Counted from the first letter of the stretch, positions 44,087 to 57,495 are shown. The stretch: 64,000 nt of DNA from Kineococcus terrestris (GCF_041020765.1 NZ_JBEUEJ010000009.1); one strand, 5' to 3'. Notes: generated by a model not told the origin, from the sequence alone. Program-made: numbers and translations.

Positions 44087-44733
44087 TCCAGTACCTGTCG
44101 CAGAACGGCGACGCGGTCCTGGCGGCGCTGCGCCAGCACGTCGTCCTGGCGGTGCTGCCGCTGCTGCTGGGCGCGCTGCTGGCGCTGCCCGTCGGCTACC
44201 TCGCGGTGCGCTTCCGGTGGCTGTACCACCCGCTGCTCAACGTCTCCGGCGTCGTCTACGCGATCCCGTCGCTGGCGCTGTTCGTCACGCTGCCGTTCGT
44301 GCTGGGCACCCGGATCCTGGACCCGCTGAACATCGTCGTCGCGCTGGGCCTGTACACCCTGGCGCTGATGGCCCGCACGGTCGCCGACGGGCTGCGCTCG
44401 GTCGACCCGCAGGTCGTCGCGGCCGCCACGGCGATGGGCTACACGCCGCTGCGCCGGCTGGTGGCCGTGGAGCTGCCGCTGGCCCTGCCGGTGGTGCTGG
44501 CCGGGCTGCGGGTGGCGGCCGTGTCGAACATCAGCCTCGTCAGCGTCGGCGCGCTCATCGGCGTCGGCGGGCTGGGGGCGCTGTTCACCCGCGGGTTCCA
44601 GCTGTTCTGGACCGCCCCGATCCTCGTCGGCGTCGTGCTGTCGGTGCTGCTGGCCGCGGCCGCCGACCTCGTCATCGTGCTGGTGCAGCGGGCGCTGACG
44701 CCGTGGACGCGCGCGAGCGCGGGGAGGGCCTGA
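44083..44733 (+). CDS. ABC transporter permease 1 (OpuCB-type)
   Basis: This 216-residue inner-membrane protein has about five to six helices. The cytoplasmic coupling loop (EAA-like) reads AAATAMGYTPLRRLVAVELPLALPV. It pairs with the second permease and the ATPase in osmolyte uptake. The start GTG overlaps the ATPase stop by 4 bases, and the next gene starts 1 base after its stop. Confidence 0.92.
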   Translation: MIQYLSQNGDAVLAALRQHVVLAVLPLLLGALLALPVGYLAVRFRWLYHPLLNVSGVVYAIPSLALFVTLPFVLGTRILDPLNIVVALGLYTLALMARTVADGLRSVDPQVVAAATAMGYTPLRRLVAVELPLALPVVLAGLRVAAVSNISLVSVGALIGVGGLGALFTRGFQLFWTAPILVGVVLSVLLAAAADLVIVLVQRALTPWTRASAGRA

Positions 44734-44734
44734 C

Positions 44735-45478
44735 GTGGACGAGAGCCCGTACCTGTTCCGCGCGGCCAACTGGGACCCGTCCCGGCCCGGGAGCATCCCC
44801 GACCTGCTGCTGGCCCACCTGGGCTACACCGGCCTGGCGGTCCTCGTCGGCCTGGCGATCGCCCTGCCGGTGGGCTTCTGGATCGGGCACACCGGCCGCG
44901 GCTCGTTCCTGGCGATCAACGCCGGCAACGCCGGCCGGGCCCTGCCGACCCTGGGCCTGCTGTCGCTGGTGGTGACGCTGATGGGCCTGGGGCTGACCCC
45001 CGTCGTCGTCGCGCTCGTCGTGCTCGTCGTCCCGCCGATCCTCACCTCCTCCTATGCCGGCATCCGCAGCGTCGACCCGGCCGCGGTGGACGCCGCGCGC
45101 GGCATGGGCATGACGGAGCTGCAGGTGCTGTTCCGCGTCGAGCTGCCGATGGCGCTGCCGGTGCTGCTGGGCGGGCTGCGCAGCGCCGTCCTGCAGGTGG
45201 TCTCCACCGCGACCGTGGCCGCCTACGCGGGCCTGTCGGGGCTGGGCCGGCTGCTCATCGACGGCCTGGCGCTCAACGACTACGGCCGCGTCGTGGCCGG
45301 CGCCGTCGTGGTGGCCGCGCTCGCCGTCGCCCTCGACCTGCTCATCGCGCTCGTCCAGCGCCGCGTCGTCTCGCCCGGCATCACCGGGCGCGGTCTGGCG
45401 CGTTCCCGCGAGACCGCCGGCACGCGCGCCGCCGTCGCCGGCGACAGCGCCGACCGCCGCGCCCCCGCGGCCCCCTGA
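44735..45478 (+). CDS. ABC transporter permease 2 (OpuCD-type)
   Basis: This 247-residue membrane protein has the same permease fold. Its coupling loop is DAARGMGMTELQVLFRVELPMALPV. Compared with permease 1 it has a longer N-terminus and a basic, Arg/Ala-rich C-terminal tail of about 30 residues. The GTG lies 1 base after the previous stop, so the two permeases are translated together. Confidence 0.91.
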   Translation: MDESPYLFRAANWDPSRPGSIPDLLLAHLGYTGLAVLVGLAIALPVGFWIGHTGRGSFLAINAGNAGRALPTLGLLSLVVTLMGLGLTPVVVALVVLVVPPILTSSYAGIRSVDPAAVDAARGMGMTELQVLFRVELPMALPVLLGGLRSAVLQVVSTATVAAYAGLSGLGRLLIDGLALNDYGRVVAGAVVVAALAVALDLLIALVQRRVVSPGITGRGLARSRETAGTRAAVAGDSADRRAPAAP

Positions 45479-45522
45479 ACCCCCGGGCAGAGCGCCCGGA
45501 CCGTCCCGACCAGGAGAACCCC

Positions 45523-46458
45523 ATGAGACGCAGGACCCTCACCGGCGCCGTGCTCGCCGGAGCGATCGCCCCGCTGCTCGCCCTGACCGCCTGCGGTGGC
45601 GGCGGCGACCCCCTGGCCGAGGAGACCACCGACGCCACCGGCGCCCCCGGCGCGGTGACGGTCGGCTCGGCGAACTTCCCCGAGAGCGAGCTGCTCGCCG
45701 AGATGTACGCGCAGGTGCTGGAGGGGGAGGGCGTGCAGGTCGAGCGCTCCTTCAACATCGGCGCCCGCGAGGTGTACCTGCGCGCCCTGCAGGACGGCTC
45801 CATCGACCTGCTGCCGGAGTACAACGGCGCGCTGCTCGCGGCGCTGAGCCCGGACGGCGTGCCGGAGGACGTCAGCAGCCCCGAGGACGTCTATGACGCG
45901 CTGCAGGACGTCCTGCCCGACGGCACGGAGACCCTGGAGCAGGCGGCCGCGGAGGACAAGGACACCCTCACGGTCACGCGCGAGACCGCCGAGCAGTACT
46001 CGCTGACCTCGATCGCGGACCTCGCGCCCGTGGCCGGGGACCTGACCGCCGGCGGCGGCCCGGAGTTCCAGGAGCGCTACCAGGGCCTCGTCGGCCTGGA
46101 GCAGGTCTACGGGGTGACCTTCGGGGAGTACCGCCCGCTGGACGCCGGCGGCCCGCTGACGGTGCAGGCCCTGTCCGACGGCACGATCCAGGTCGCCAAC
46201 CTGTTCTCCACCGACTCGGCCATCGAGACGAACGACTTCGTCCCGCTGGAGGACCCGGAGAACCTGTTCCTGGCGCAGAACATCGTCCCGCTGATCCGCT
46301 CCGAGGTGAACGACGAGTCGATCACCGAGGCGCTCAACGCGTTCTCGGCGACGCTGACCACGGAGAACCTCACGGAGTACCTGGCCCGCGTCCAGGTCGA
46401 CCGCGAGACCCCCGGCGCCGTGGCGACGGCCTACCTGACCGACAACGGCCTGGCCTGA
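45523..46458 (+). CDS. Osmolyte-binding lipoprotein (OpuCC/ProX-type)
   Basis: This 311-residue extracytoplasmic binding protein is lipid-anchored. The signal peptide ends at the lipobox LTAC, cysteine 24. The mature protein begins with VGSANFPESELLAEMYAQ and has REVYLRALQDGSIDLLPEYNG, the standard pattern of the glycine-betaine/choline QAT family. The ligand could be betaine, choline, carnitine or ectoine; sequence alone does not decide. CAGGAGA precedes the ATG. A very strong hairpin follows. Confidence 0.92.
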   Translation: MRRRTLTGAVLAGAIAPLLALTACGGGGDPLAEETTDATGAPGAVTVGSANFPESELLAEMYAQVLEGEGVQVERSFNIGAREVYLRALQDGSIDLLPEYNGALLAALSPDGVPEDVSSPEDVYDALQDVLPDGTETLEQAAAEDKDTLTVTRETAEQYSLTSIADLAPVAGDLTAGGGPEFQERYQGLVGLEQVYGVTFGEYRPLDAGGPLTVQALSDGTIQVANLFSTDSAIETNDFVPLEDPENLFLAQNIVPLIRSEVNDESITEALNAFSATLTTENLTEYLARVQVDRETPGAVATAYLTDNGLA

Positions 46459-46477
46459 CGCCCGCAGCGGCCGGAAC

Positions 46478-46522
46478 GCGACGCGGCCCCGGTCCCCTCG
46501 CGGGGGGCCGGGGCCGCGTCGC
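46478..46522. terminator. Very strong bidirectional terminator hairpin
   Basis: Arms 46478-46497 and 46503-46522 form a 20-bp stem with one G-U pair and a 5-base loop. It lies between the convergent transporter operon and glgB, so it can end transcription from both sides. Confidence 0.8.
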
Positions 46523-46552
46523 GCCGGGACCTGCTCGTCCCGGACCGGCTCG

Positions 46553-48742
46553 TCAGTCGTCGGCCGGCACCAGCCAGGTGACGCCCAGCGGCGGCACGCG
46601 CAGCGCGAGCGAGTGCTCGCGGCCGTTCCACTCCCGCTCCTCGGCGACGAGGGGACCGGTGTTGACCACGCCGGAGCCGGCGAAGCGCTCGTCGTCGGTG
46701 TTGAGCAGCTCGCGCCAGGTGCCGCCGTGCGGCAGGCCGACGCGGAAGTCCTCGTACGGGCTGCCGGCGAAGTTGCAGACCGCGACCAGCGGCTTCCCGT
46801 CGGTGGACCAGCGCACGTAGGAGATGAGGTTGCGGGCGTTGTCGCCGCCGTCGATCCAGTCGAAGCCCTCGGACGTGAAGTCCTGCGACCACAGCTCCGG
46901 GCGCGCCTTGTACGTCGTGTTCAGCTCGCGCACCAGGTCGTGCAGGCCCTTGTGCCACGGGGTGTCCAGCAGCCACCAGTCCAGCGAGCGCGCCTCCGAC
47001 CACTCGGCCTCCTGGCCCAGCTCGGCGCCCATGAACAGCAGCTGCTTGCCGGGGTGGCTCCACATGTAGGCCAGGTAGGCGCGCACGTTGGCCAGCTGCT
47101 GCCAGCGGTCGCCCGGCATCTTGCGCAGCAGCGAGCCCTTGCCGTGCACGACCTCGTCGTGCGAGATGGGCAGGCAGAACTTCTCGCTGAAGGCGTACAC
47201 GAGGCTGAACGTCAGCTCGCCGTGGTGGTACTGCCGGTGCACCGGGTCCTCGGAGACGTACGCCAGCGAGTCGTGCATCCAGCCCATGTTCCACTTCAGC
47301 CCGAAGCCGAGCCCGCCGCCGCTGGTGGGGGCGGTGACGCCGGGGAACGCGGTGGACTCCTCGGCGATCATCATGATGCCGGGGGTGCGCTTGTAGGCGG
47401 TGGCGTTGGCCTCCTGCAGGAAGCTGATCGCCTCCAGGTTCTCCCGGCCGCCGAACTGGTTGGGCAGCCACTGGCCCTCGGCGCGCGAGTAGTCCAGGTA
47501 GAGCATCGAGGCGACCGCGTCCACGCGCAGGCCGTCGGCGTGGAACTCCTCCAGCCAGTACAACCCCGAGGCGACGAGGAAGTTGCGCACCTCGCTGCGG
47601 CCGAAGTCGAAGACGTACGTGCCCCAGTCCATCTGCTCGCCGCGGCGCGGGTCGGGGTGCTCGTACAGGGGGGCGCCGTCGAAGCGCGCGAGGGCGAACT
47701 CGTCCTTGGGGAAGTGCCCGGGGACCCAGTCGATGATGACGCCGATGCCCGCCTGGTGCAGGCGGTCGATGAGGTGCCGCAGCTCGTCGGGCGAGCCCCA
47801 GCGCGACGTGGGCGCGAAGTAGGAGGTGACCTGGTAGCCCCACGAGCCGCCGAAGGGGTGCTCCATGACGGGCAGGAACTCCACGTGGGTGAACCCGGCG
47901 TCGCTGACGTACTCGACCAGCTCGTCGGCCAGCTCCCGGTAGCCCAGGCCCTGCCGCCAGGAGCCCAGGTGCACCTCGTAGACGGAGATCGGCCCGGCGT
48001 GCGGGTCGGTGGCCCCGCGGCGCTCCAGCCACTCCGCGTCGCCCCAGGTGTAGGAGGTCTCGGCCACGACGGAGGCGGTGGCGGGCGGCACCTCGGTGGC
48101 CTGCGCCATCGGGTCCGCCTTCTGCCGCCAGTGCCCGTCCGCGCCGAGGATCTCGAACTTGTACCGGCTGCCGGCGCCCACACCGGGCACGAACAGCTCC
48201 CAGACGCCGGAGGAGCCCAGCGAGCGCATCGCGTGCTCGCGGCCGTTCCAGTGGTTGTGGTCCCCGACGACGCGCACGGCGCGCGCGTTGGGCGCCCACA
48301 CGGCGAACGCGGTGCCCTCGACGGGCCCGATCGCGCCCGGCCAGCGCTTCACGTGCGCGCCGAGGACGTCCCACAGCTGCTCGTGACGGCCCTCGCCGAC
48401 CAGGTGCAGGTCGACCTCGCCGAGGGTCGGCAGGAAGCGGTACGGGTCGTCGGCGGTGACCGGCTCCCCGCCCGGGTAGGACGTCTCGACGCGGTAGTCG
48501 CCGACCTCGGCGCCGGGCAGCACGCCGACCCACACGCCGTCGTACTCGTGCACGAGGCCGACGCGCGAGCCGTCCTGCGTGACGACGGTGACGGTGGAGG
48601 CGAAGGGGCGCAGGACGCGCCAGGTGACGGCGCCGTCGTGCGGGTGCGCGCCGAGCACCGAGTGCGGCGACCAGTGCGCGCCCGCGGCGACCCTGGCCAG
48701 GTCGTCGGCGTCGACGGGGGCGGGGATGGGCGCAGAGCTCAT
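46553..48742 (-). CDS. glgB: 1,4-alpha-glucan branching enzyme
   Basis: GlgB adds alpha-1,6 branches to glycogen or alpha-glucan. The 729 residues comprise an N-terminal CBM48/N1-N2 region and a GH13 barrel. The nucleophile is Asp408 in GLRVDAVASMLYLDYSR and the acid is Glu461 in MMIAEEST. ISHDEVVHGKGS is another family block. The ATG at 48742 has GGGAGA upstream. It is the fourth gene of the glgE-treS-mak-glgB operon, after a 56-base gap. Confidence 0.97.
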   Translation of the reverse strand: MSSAPIPAPVDADDLARVAAGAHWSPHSVLGAHPHDGAVTWRVLRPFASTVTVVTQDGSRVGLVHEYDGVWVGVLPGAEVGDYRVETSYPGGEPVTADDPYRFLPTLGEVDLHLVGEGRHEQLWDVLGAHVKRWPGAIGPVEGTAFAVWAPNARAVRVVGDHNHWNGREHAMRSLGSSGVWELFVPGVGAGSRYKFEILGADGHWRQKADPMAQATEVPPATASVVAETSYTWGDAEWLERRGATDPHAGPISVYEVHLGSWRQGLGYRELADELVEYVSDAGFTHVEFLPVMEHPFGGSWGYQVTSYFAPTSRWGSPDELRHLIDRLHQAGIGVIIDWVPGHFPKDEFALARFDGAPLYEHPDPRRGEQMDWGTYVFDFGRSEVRNFLVASGLYWLEEFHADGLRVDAVASMLYLDYSRAEGQWLPNQFGGRENLEAISFLQEANATAYKRTPGIMMIAEESTAFPGVTAPTSGGGLGFGLKWNMGWMHDSLAYVSEDPVHRQYHHGELTFSLVYAFSEKFCLPISHDEVVHGKGSLLRKMPGDRWQQLANVRAYLAYMWSHPGKQLLFMGAELGQEAEWSEARSLDWWLLDTPWHKGLHDLVRELNTTYKARPELWSQDFTSEGFDWIDGGDNARNLISYVRWSTDGKPLVAVCNFAGSPYEDFRVGLPHGGTWRELLNTDDERFAGSGVVNTGPLVAEEREWNGREHSLALRVPPLGVTWLVPADD

Positions 48743-48798
48743 GTCGGTCAGTCTCCCGGGGGGAACGGTGGGTCGCCTCTCGGCGCGGTCGCGGAGCC

Positions 48799-50240
48799 TC
48801 AGCTCAGCAGGCGGCGGACGGCGCCCAGGGGCACCTCCAGCCAGGTGGGGCGGTTGCGGGCCTCGTAGACCACCTCGTACAGCGCCTTGTCCAGCTCCAG
48901 GGCACCCAGCAGGACCTGGGCGGGGGAGCCCTCGACGCGGGCGTCGGTGGCCGGGCCGGTGCCCGCCACCTCGGCGTAGCCGGCCAGGAACGCCTCGCGG
49001 CAGGCCAGCGTCCAGGCCCGCGCCGCCTCCGGGTCGACCCCGGCGGCCGGGCCCGCGGAGCTGCCGGCGTAGTCGAAGGAGCGCAGCATCCCGGCCACGT
49101 CGCGCAGCGCCAGGTCCGGCAGGCTGCGCTCGGCCAGCGGGCGCAGCGGCTCGCCCTCGAAGTCCAGCAGCACCCAGCCGCGCGCGGCCGAGTGCAGGAC
49201 CTGCCCGAGGTGGTAGTCGCCGTGCACGCGCTGCAGGTCGGGTGCGCCGGTGACCGAGCGCACGGCCTCCACGCGCTCGCGGGCCGCGCCGGCCAGCTCG
49301 CGCAGCGCGGGCACCTCGGCGGCGGCCCACGCCACCCGCGCGGCCAGGGCGTCGGCCACGGCGGCCAGCCGCTCGGGGGTGGCCGGCTCGGTGGGCAGGG
49401 TGCCAGCCAGCACGGCGTGCACCTCGGCGGTGGCCCGGCCGAGGGCGGCGGCCTCGGTCCCGAAGGCGCGCCCGCCGGCCACCGCGGCGGTGGCCACGCG
49501 CCAGGCGTCCTCGGAACCGGCGAGGAACTCGGTCAGGTGCGCCAGGTGCCCGCGCGCGCGGGTGCCGTCGGGCGCCGTCCACGTGCCGTCGACCCACCCG
49601 GCGGGACGGGGAACGCGCTCGCAGCCGGCGCCGGCCAGCGCGGTCTGCACGACCACGTCGGGGTTGTCGCCGGCGTTCAGGACGCGGAAGACCTTGGCGA
49701 TGAGGGCGGGTCCGCCGTCGTCGGGGGTGATGACCAGGGAGGTGTTCGACTGCTCGCCCGACAGCACCTTCGTCCGAGCCTCCACCGGCACGGCGAGCCC
49801 GCCGTCGGCGCTGGTGCCCTGCGCGCCGAACGCGCGGTCCCCGGCGCCCTCCTCGGAGGCCACCAGGACGCGCAGCGCGCGGGTGAACGTGGGGTCGTGG
49901 GGGCCGTCGTAGACCCACACGGGGAACCCGTCGACGTCGGGCAGGTGCCCGACCAGGGCGTGCGCGAGGGCGTCGTCGGGGGCGTGCCGCACGGTCACCG
50001 GCACCTGGTAGACGGTGGACACCGGTGCCGCGCCCTCCTCGGCGCCGGTGGTCGAGACGGTGAGGGCGACGAGGTGGGCCACGCCGGTCTCGTCGAGGGT
50101 GGTGCGCTCCAGGCGCTCCACGCGCACGGCGGAGCCCTTGTGCGCGAACCAGCGCTGGCGGGGCGCCCAGTCGGCCAGCAGGTCGGCGAGCGGGTCGGTG
50201 ACGCCGGCCGCGGTGGTGGCGGGACCGGTGGCGCCGGCGC

Positions 50241-50244
<4 letters not shown>
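48799..50244 (-). CDS. mak: Maltokinase (Mak/Pep2)
   Basis: It phosphorylates maltose to maltose-1-phosphate with ATP. The 481 residues start with DWAPRQRWFAHKG, the family N-terminal cap. The kinase-like core has VHGDYHLGQVL (catalytic loop) and LLDFEGEP (metal-binding Asp) in aminoglycoside-phosphotransferase style. It overlaps treS by 4 bases, and in several actinobacteria the two are fused or form a complex. The product feeds GlgE. Confidence 0.94.
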
Positions 50245-51995
<1,751 letters not shown>

Positions 51996-51998
51996 GGC

Positions 51999-54029
<2,031 letters not shown>

Positions 54030-54036
54030 GTGCGGC

Positions 54037-54042
54037 AACCTA
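54037..54042 (-). promoter_or_regulatory. Candidate -10 box of glgE, leaderless arrangement
   Basis: On the minus strand TAGGTT ends 7 bases before the glgE GTG. No ribosome-binding site is seen between them. The 188-base region up to glgP is otherwise GC-rich with GGGTCCGCGC repeats around 54120-54145. Confidence 0.45.
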
Positions 54043-54204
54043 CCGAGGACCGTGCCCGGCGTCGCGTCGTCGCGCCCGCCGGGACCGCACCCGGCTCCGG
54101 CGCGGTCCCGGCGGGCCCGGGGGTCCGCGCGGGTCCGCGCGGGCCCGCGGGGGACGGGGTGCGCCGGAGCGCCCGGAGGACTGCGCGCGGGCCCCCCGCG
54201 CGGC

Positions 54205-54210
54205 TACGTT
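54205..54210 (+). promoter_or_regulatory. Candidate -10 box of glgP, leaderless arrangement
   Basis: TACGTT ends 7 bases before the glgP GTG, mirroring the divergent glgE promoter. Confidence 0.45.
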
Positions 54211-54217
54211 GCTGACC

Positions 54218-56782
54218 GTGAGAGCCATCCGCCGCTTCACCGTCCGCACCGTCCTGCCCGCGCCGCTGGCGCCGCTGGGGGACCTGGCGAGCAACCTGCG
54301 CTGGTCGTGGCACAAGCCCACCCGCGACCTGTTCGAGTCGATGGACCCGGCCGCCTGGCAGGCGGTCCACCGCGAGCCCGGCGCGCTGCTGGGTGCCCTG
54401 AGCACCGAACGCCTCGAGGCCCTGGCCGCGGACTCCGCGTTCGTCGCCCGCGTGGACGCGGCGGCGGCCGACCTGCGCACCTACCTGGAGCGGCCCGGCT
54501 GGTACGCGGGCCTGGGCGCGGACGCCCCCGCGGCGGTCGCCTACTTCTCGATGGAGTTCGGCATCACGGGCGCCCTGCCGCAGTACTCCGGCGGCCTGGG
54601 CATCCTCGCGGGCGACCACCTGAAGTCCGCCAGCGACCTGGCCGTGCCGGTCGTGGGCGTCGGCCTGTTCTACGCCACCGGCTACTTCAAGCAGTCGCTC
54701 TCGCGCGACGGCTGGCAGCAGGAGACCTACCCGGTCCTCGACCCCGACGGCCTGCCGCTGTCGCTGCTGCGCGAGGACGACGGCACGCCCGCGAAGGTGT
54801 CCCTGGACCTGCCCGGCGGCCGGCGGCTCGTGGCGCACGTGTGGCGCGCGCAGGTCGGGCGGGTGCCGCTGCTGCTGCTGGACTCCGACGTGGAGGAGAA
54901 CGACGAGGCGGCCCGCGGCATCACCGACCGCCTGTACGGCGGGGGCGGGGAGCACCGCCTGCAGCAGGAGCTGCTGTGCGGCGTGGGCGGCGTGCGCGCC
55001 CTGCGCCTGTGGTCGCGCCTGACCGGCGCTCCCGAGCCGGAGGCGTACCACACCAACGAGGGGCACGCCGGGTTCCAGGGCGTGGAGCGCATCGCCGAGC
55101 ACGTGGCCCGCGGCCTGAGCTTCGAGGAGGCCCTGGAGGCGGTGCGCGCGGCCACCGTCTTCACCACGCACACCCCCGTGCCGGCCGGCATCGACCGCTT
55201 CGGCCGCGACCAGATCGAGCTGTACCTGGGCGCGCAGAACCCGCTGCCGGGCGTGCCCGTCGAGCGCGTCCTGGCCCTGGGGGCCGAGGACTACCCCGGC
55301 GGCGACCCGGGCGTGTTCAACATGGCCGTCATGGGCCTGCGGCTGGCGCAGCGCGCCAACGGCGTCTCCCAGCTGCACGGCGCCGTCTCCCGCGGCATGT
55401 TCGGCGGCCTGTGGCCGGGTTTCGACGCCCCCGAGGTCCCGATCTCCTCCATCACCAACGGCGTGCACGCCCCCACCTGGGTGGCGCCGGAGGTCATCGA
55501 GATGGGCAAGCAGTACATCGGCCGCGAGCTGGTCGCCACCGGCGACGGCTTCGAGAAGGTCGACCAGGTGCCCGACGAGGAGGTGTGGCGCACCCGCCGC
55601 GTGCTGCGCGCCCGCCTCGTGGAGGACGCCCGCCGCCGCCTGCGCCTGTCGTGGCTGCAGCGCGGCGCCAGCGAGGCCGAGCTGGCGTGGACGCGGGAGG
55701 TCCTGGACCCCGACGTCCTCACCATCGGGTTCGCGCGCCGGGTGCCCACCTACAAGCGGCTCACGCTCATGCTGCGCGACCCCGAGCGGCTCAAGCGCCT
55801 GCTGCTGCACCCGCAGCGGCCCGTGCAGCTGGTGATCGCCGGCAAGTCGCACCCGGCCGACGAGACCGGCAAGCGCCTCATCCAGCAGATGGTGCGCTTC
55901 GCCGACGACCCCGAGGTCCGCCACCGCATCGTGTTCCTGCCCAACTACGACATCACGATGGCGCAGACCCTCTACCCGGGCTGCGACGTGTGGCTGAACA
56001 ACCCGCTGCGCCCCTTCGAGGCGTGCGGGACCTCCGGCATGAAGTCCGCCCTCAACGGCGGGCTGAACCTGTCGATCCTCGACGGCTGGTGGGACGAGTG
56101 GTACGACGGCGGCAACGGCTGGGCCATCCCCACCGCCGACGGCGTCGACGACCCCGACCACCGCGACGACCTCGAGGCCGCGGCCCTGTACGACCTGGTG
56201 GAGAACTCCGTCGCCGCGCGCTTCTACGACCGCGACGAGCGCGGACTGCCCCCGCGCTGGCTGGAGATGGTCCGGCACACCCTGGCCTCGCTGGGCCCGA
56301 AGGTCCTGGCCAGCCGCATGGTGCAGGACTACGTGCAGCAGCTGTACGTGCCCGCGGCCGCCGCCGGCCGCGCCGCGGCCGCGGGCTCGGCCGCCGGCGC
56401 CCGCGAGGTGGCGCGCTGGAAGGCCGGGGTGCGCGAGCAGTGGCCGCTGGTGCGCGTGGACCACGTGGAGTCCTCCGGCGTGGGCGACTCCGCCGAGGTG
56501 GGCGACGTGCTGCACGTGCGCAGCTTCGTCACCCTCGGCGCGCTGGAGCCGGGCGACGTGCAGGTGCAGGTCGTCCACGGGCGGGTCTCCGAGTCGGACG
56601 TGCTGACCCCCTCGGGCGTCGTCACGCTGCGGCACGCGGAGGCGTTCGGCGACGGCCGGCACCGCTTCGAGGGCGAGCTGTCCCTGCGCCAGACCGGGCC
56701 GTTCGGGTACACGGTGCGCGTGCTGCCGCAGCACCCCGGACTGGCCAACCCCGCGGAGCTCGGGCTGGTCGCCAACGCCTGA
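54218..56782 (+). CDS. glgP: Alpha-glucan (glycogen) phosphorylase
   Basis: GlgP releases glucose-1-phosphate from alpha-glucan. At 854 aa it belongs to the actinobacterial/archaeal-type GlgP, with an N-terminal DUF3417 segment (LASNLRWSWHKPTRDLF). The PLP lysine is K609 in CGTSGMKSALNGG. The glycine-rich phosphate region and the EFGITGALPQYSGGLGILAGD block are present. The GTG at 54218 is 7 bases behind a -10 box. It is divergent from the GlgE biosynthetic operon. Confidence 0.95.
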   Translation: MRAIRRFTVRTVLPAPLAPLGDLASNLRWSWHKPTRDLFESMDPAAWQAVHREPGALLGALSTERLEALAADSAFVARVDAAAADLRTYLERPGWYAGLGADAPAAVAYFSMEFGITGALPQYSGGLGILAGDHLKSASDLAVPVVGVGLFYATGYFKQSLSRDGWQQETYPVLDPDGLPLSLLREDDGTPAKVSLDLPGGRRLVAHVWRAQVGRVPLLLLDSDVEENDEAARGITDRLYGGGGEHRLQQELLCGVGGVRALRLWSRLTGAPEPEAYHTNEGHAGFQGVERIAEHVARGLSFEEALEAVRAATVFTTHTPVPAGIDRFGRDQIELYLGAQNPLPGVPVERVLALGAEDYPGGDPGVFNMAVMGLRLAQRANGVSQLHGAVSRGMFGGLWPGFDAPEVPISSITNGVHAPTWVAPEVIEMGKQYIGRELVATGDGFEKVDQVPDEEVWRTRRVLRARLVEDARRRLRLSWLQRGASEAELAWTREVLDPDVLTIGFARRVPTYKRLTLMLRDPERLKRLLLHPQRPVQLVIAGKSHPADETGKRLIQQMVRFADDPEVRHRIVFLPNYDITMAQTLYPGCDVWLNNPLRPFEACGTSGMKSALNGGLNLSILDGWWDEWYDGGNGWAIPTADGVDDPDHRDDLEAAALYDLVENSVAARFYDRDERGLPPRWLEMVRHTLASLGPKVLASRMVQDYVQQLYVPAAAAGRAAAAGSAAGAREVARWKAGVREQWPLVRVDHVESSGVGDSAEVGDVLHVRSFVTLGALEPGDVQVQVVHGRVSESDVLTPSGVVTLRHAEAFGDGRHRFEGELSLRQTGPFGYTVRVLPQHPGLANPAELGLVANA

Positions 56783-56800
56783 CGGGCCGGGCCTCCTCCG

Positions 56801-56836
56801 CCGGCTCCCTCCGCCGGTACCGGCGGAGGGGGCCGG
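56801..56836. terminator. Palindromic terminator after glgP
   Basis: Bases 56807-56830 form a perfect 24-base palindrome, extending to an 18-bp arm pair (56801-56818 with 56819-56836) with one G-U pair. There is no separate loop, so the central bases would open. It lies 18 bases after glgP. Confidence 0.55.
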
Positions 56837-56878
56837 CGCGGGTCCGGCGCGGGTCCGGCGCGGGTCCGGCGCGGGTCC
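56835..56878. repeat. Four tandem 11-base repeats
   Basis: GGCGCGGGTCC is repeated exactly four times (starting 56835, 56846, 56857, 56868). The array fills the gap between convergent glgP and the nucleotidyltransferase gene. Eleven bases are about one DNA turn, so a bound protein would see the same face repeatedly. Confidence 0.7.
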
Positions 56879-56892
56879 GGGAGGCCGCGGGC

Positions 56893-57495
56893 TCAGTCCC
56901 CCCGGGGGTGCCCGGGCGGGTAGCGGGTGCCGGCCGGCAGGGCGTCCGGGGTGTCCGCGTCCCGCAGCGCGCCGGCGACCTCCACCTGCCGGCACCCCCG
57001 GCGCAGCAGCTCGCGCAGCCCCGCCCCGGACGCGGCGCACTGCGCCGCGCGGTCCCAGTGCCGGTGCCCCAGGAGCACCGGGTGCCCGCCGCGGCCCCGC
57101 CACCCGGCGCGCACGAGCGCGTCCGAGGGGTCCGGCGCGGCGGCCTCCAGCACCCGGCCCACGTCGGCCGCGGTGACGTCCGGCAGGTCCACCAGCGTCA
57201 GCAGCAGCGCCCGCGCGCCCACGGCCCGCCCGTGGCGCAGCGCCGCCAGGACGCCCTCTCCCAGGCCGCGGCGCCAGCCCGGCACCTCGAGCACGTCCAC
57301 CCCGTCCGGCAGGCCGGCGCGGACCTCGTCCGCGGCGGCGCCGACGGTGACGGCGACCGGCGCGCAGCCGCCGGCGCGCAGCACCCCCGCCGCGCGGGCC
57401 GCCCAGCCGGTGCCGTCCTCCGTGCGCAGCAGCGCCTTGGGCGCCCCCGCGCGCGTGCCGGCACCCGCTGCGAGCACCACGCCCAGGACCGCCAC
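56893..57495 (-). CDS. MobA/MocA-like NTP transferase
   Basis: This 200-residue protein has the nucleotidyltransferase signature LAAGAGTRAGAPKALL at the N-terminus and a LVDLPDV metal/nucleotide motif near residue 95. It resembles MocA, which attaches CMP to the molybdenum cofactor, rather than MobA (GMP). The xanthine dehydrogenase at the end of the window needs the MCD or MPT cofactor, which fits the neighbourhood. The GTG start gives VAVLGVVLAAG. Confidence 0.82.
   Translation of the reverse strand: MAVLGVVLAAGAGTRAGAPKALLRTEDGTGWAARAAGVLRAGGCAPVAVTVGAAADEVRAGLPDGVDVLEVPGWRRGLGEGVLAALRHGRAVGARALLLTLVDLPDVTAADVGRVLEAAAPDPSDALVRAGWRGRGGHPVLLGHRHWDRAAQCAASGAGLRELLRRGCRQVEVAGALRDADTPDALPAGTRYPPGHPRGD

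Noticed and set aside
54036..54038. TTG start for glgE
   Set aside because: It overlaps the likely -10 box; the GTG 9 bases downstream fits a leaderless start.
56835..56878. CRISPR-like array
   Set aside because: The repeats are contiguous, 11 bases long and have no spacers, and no cas genes are present.
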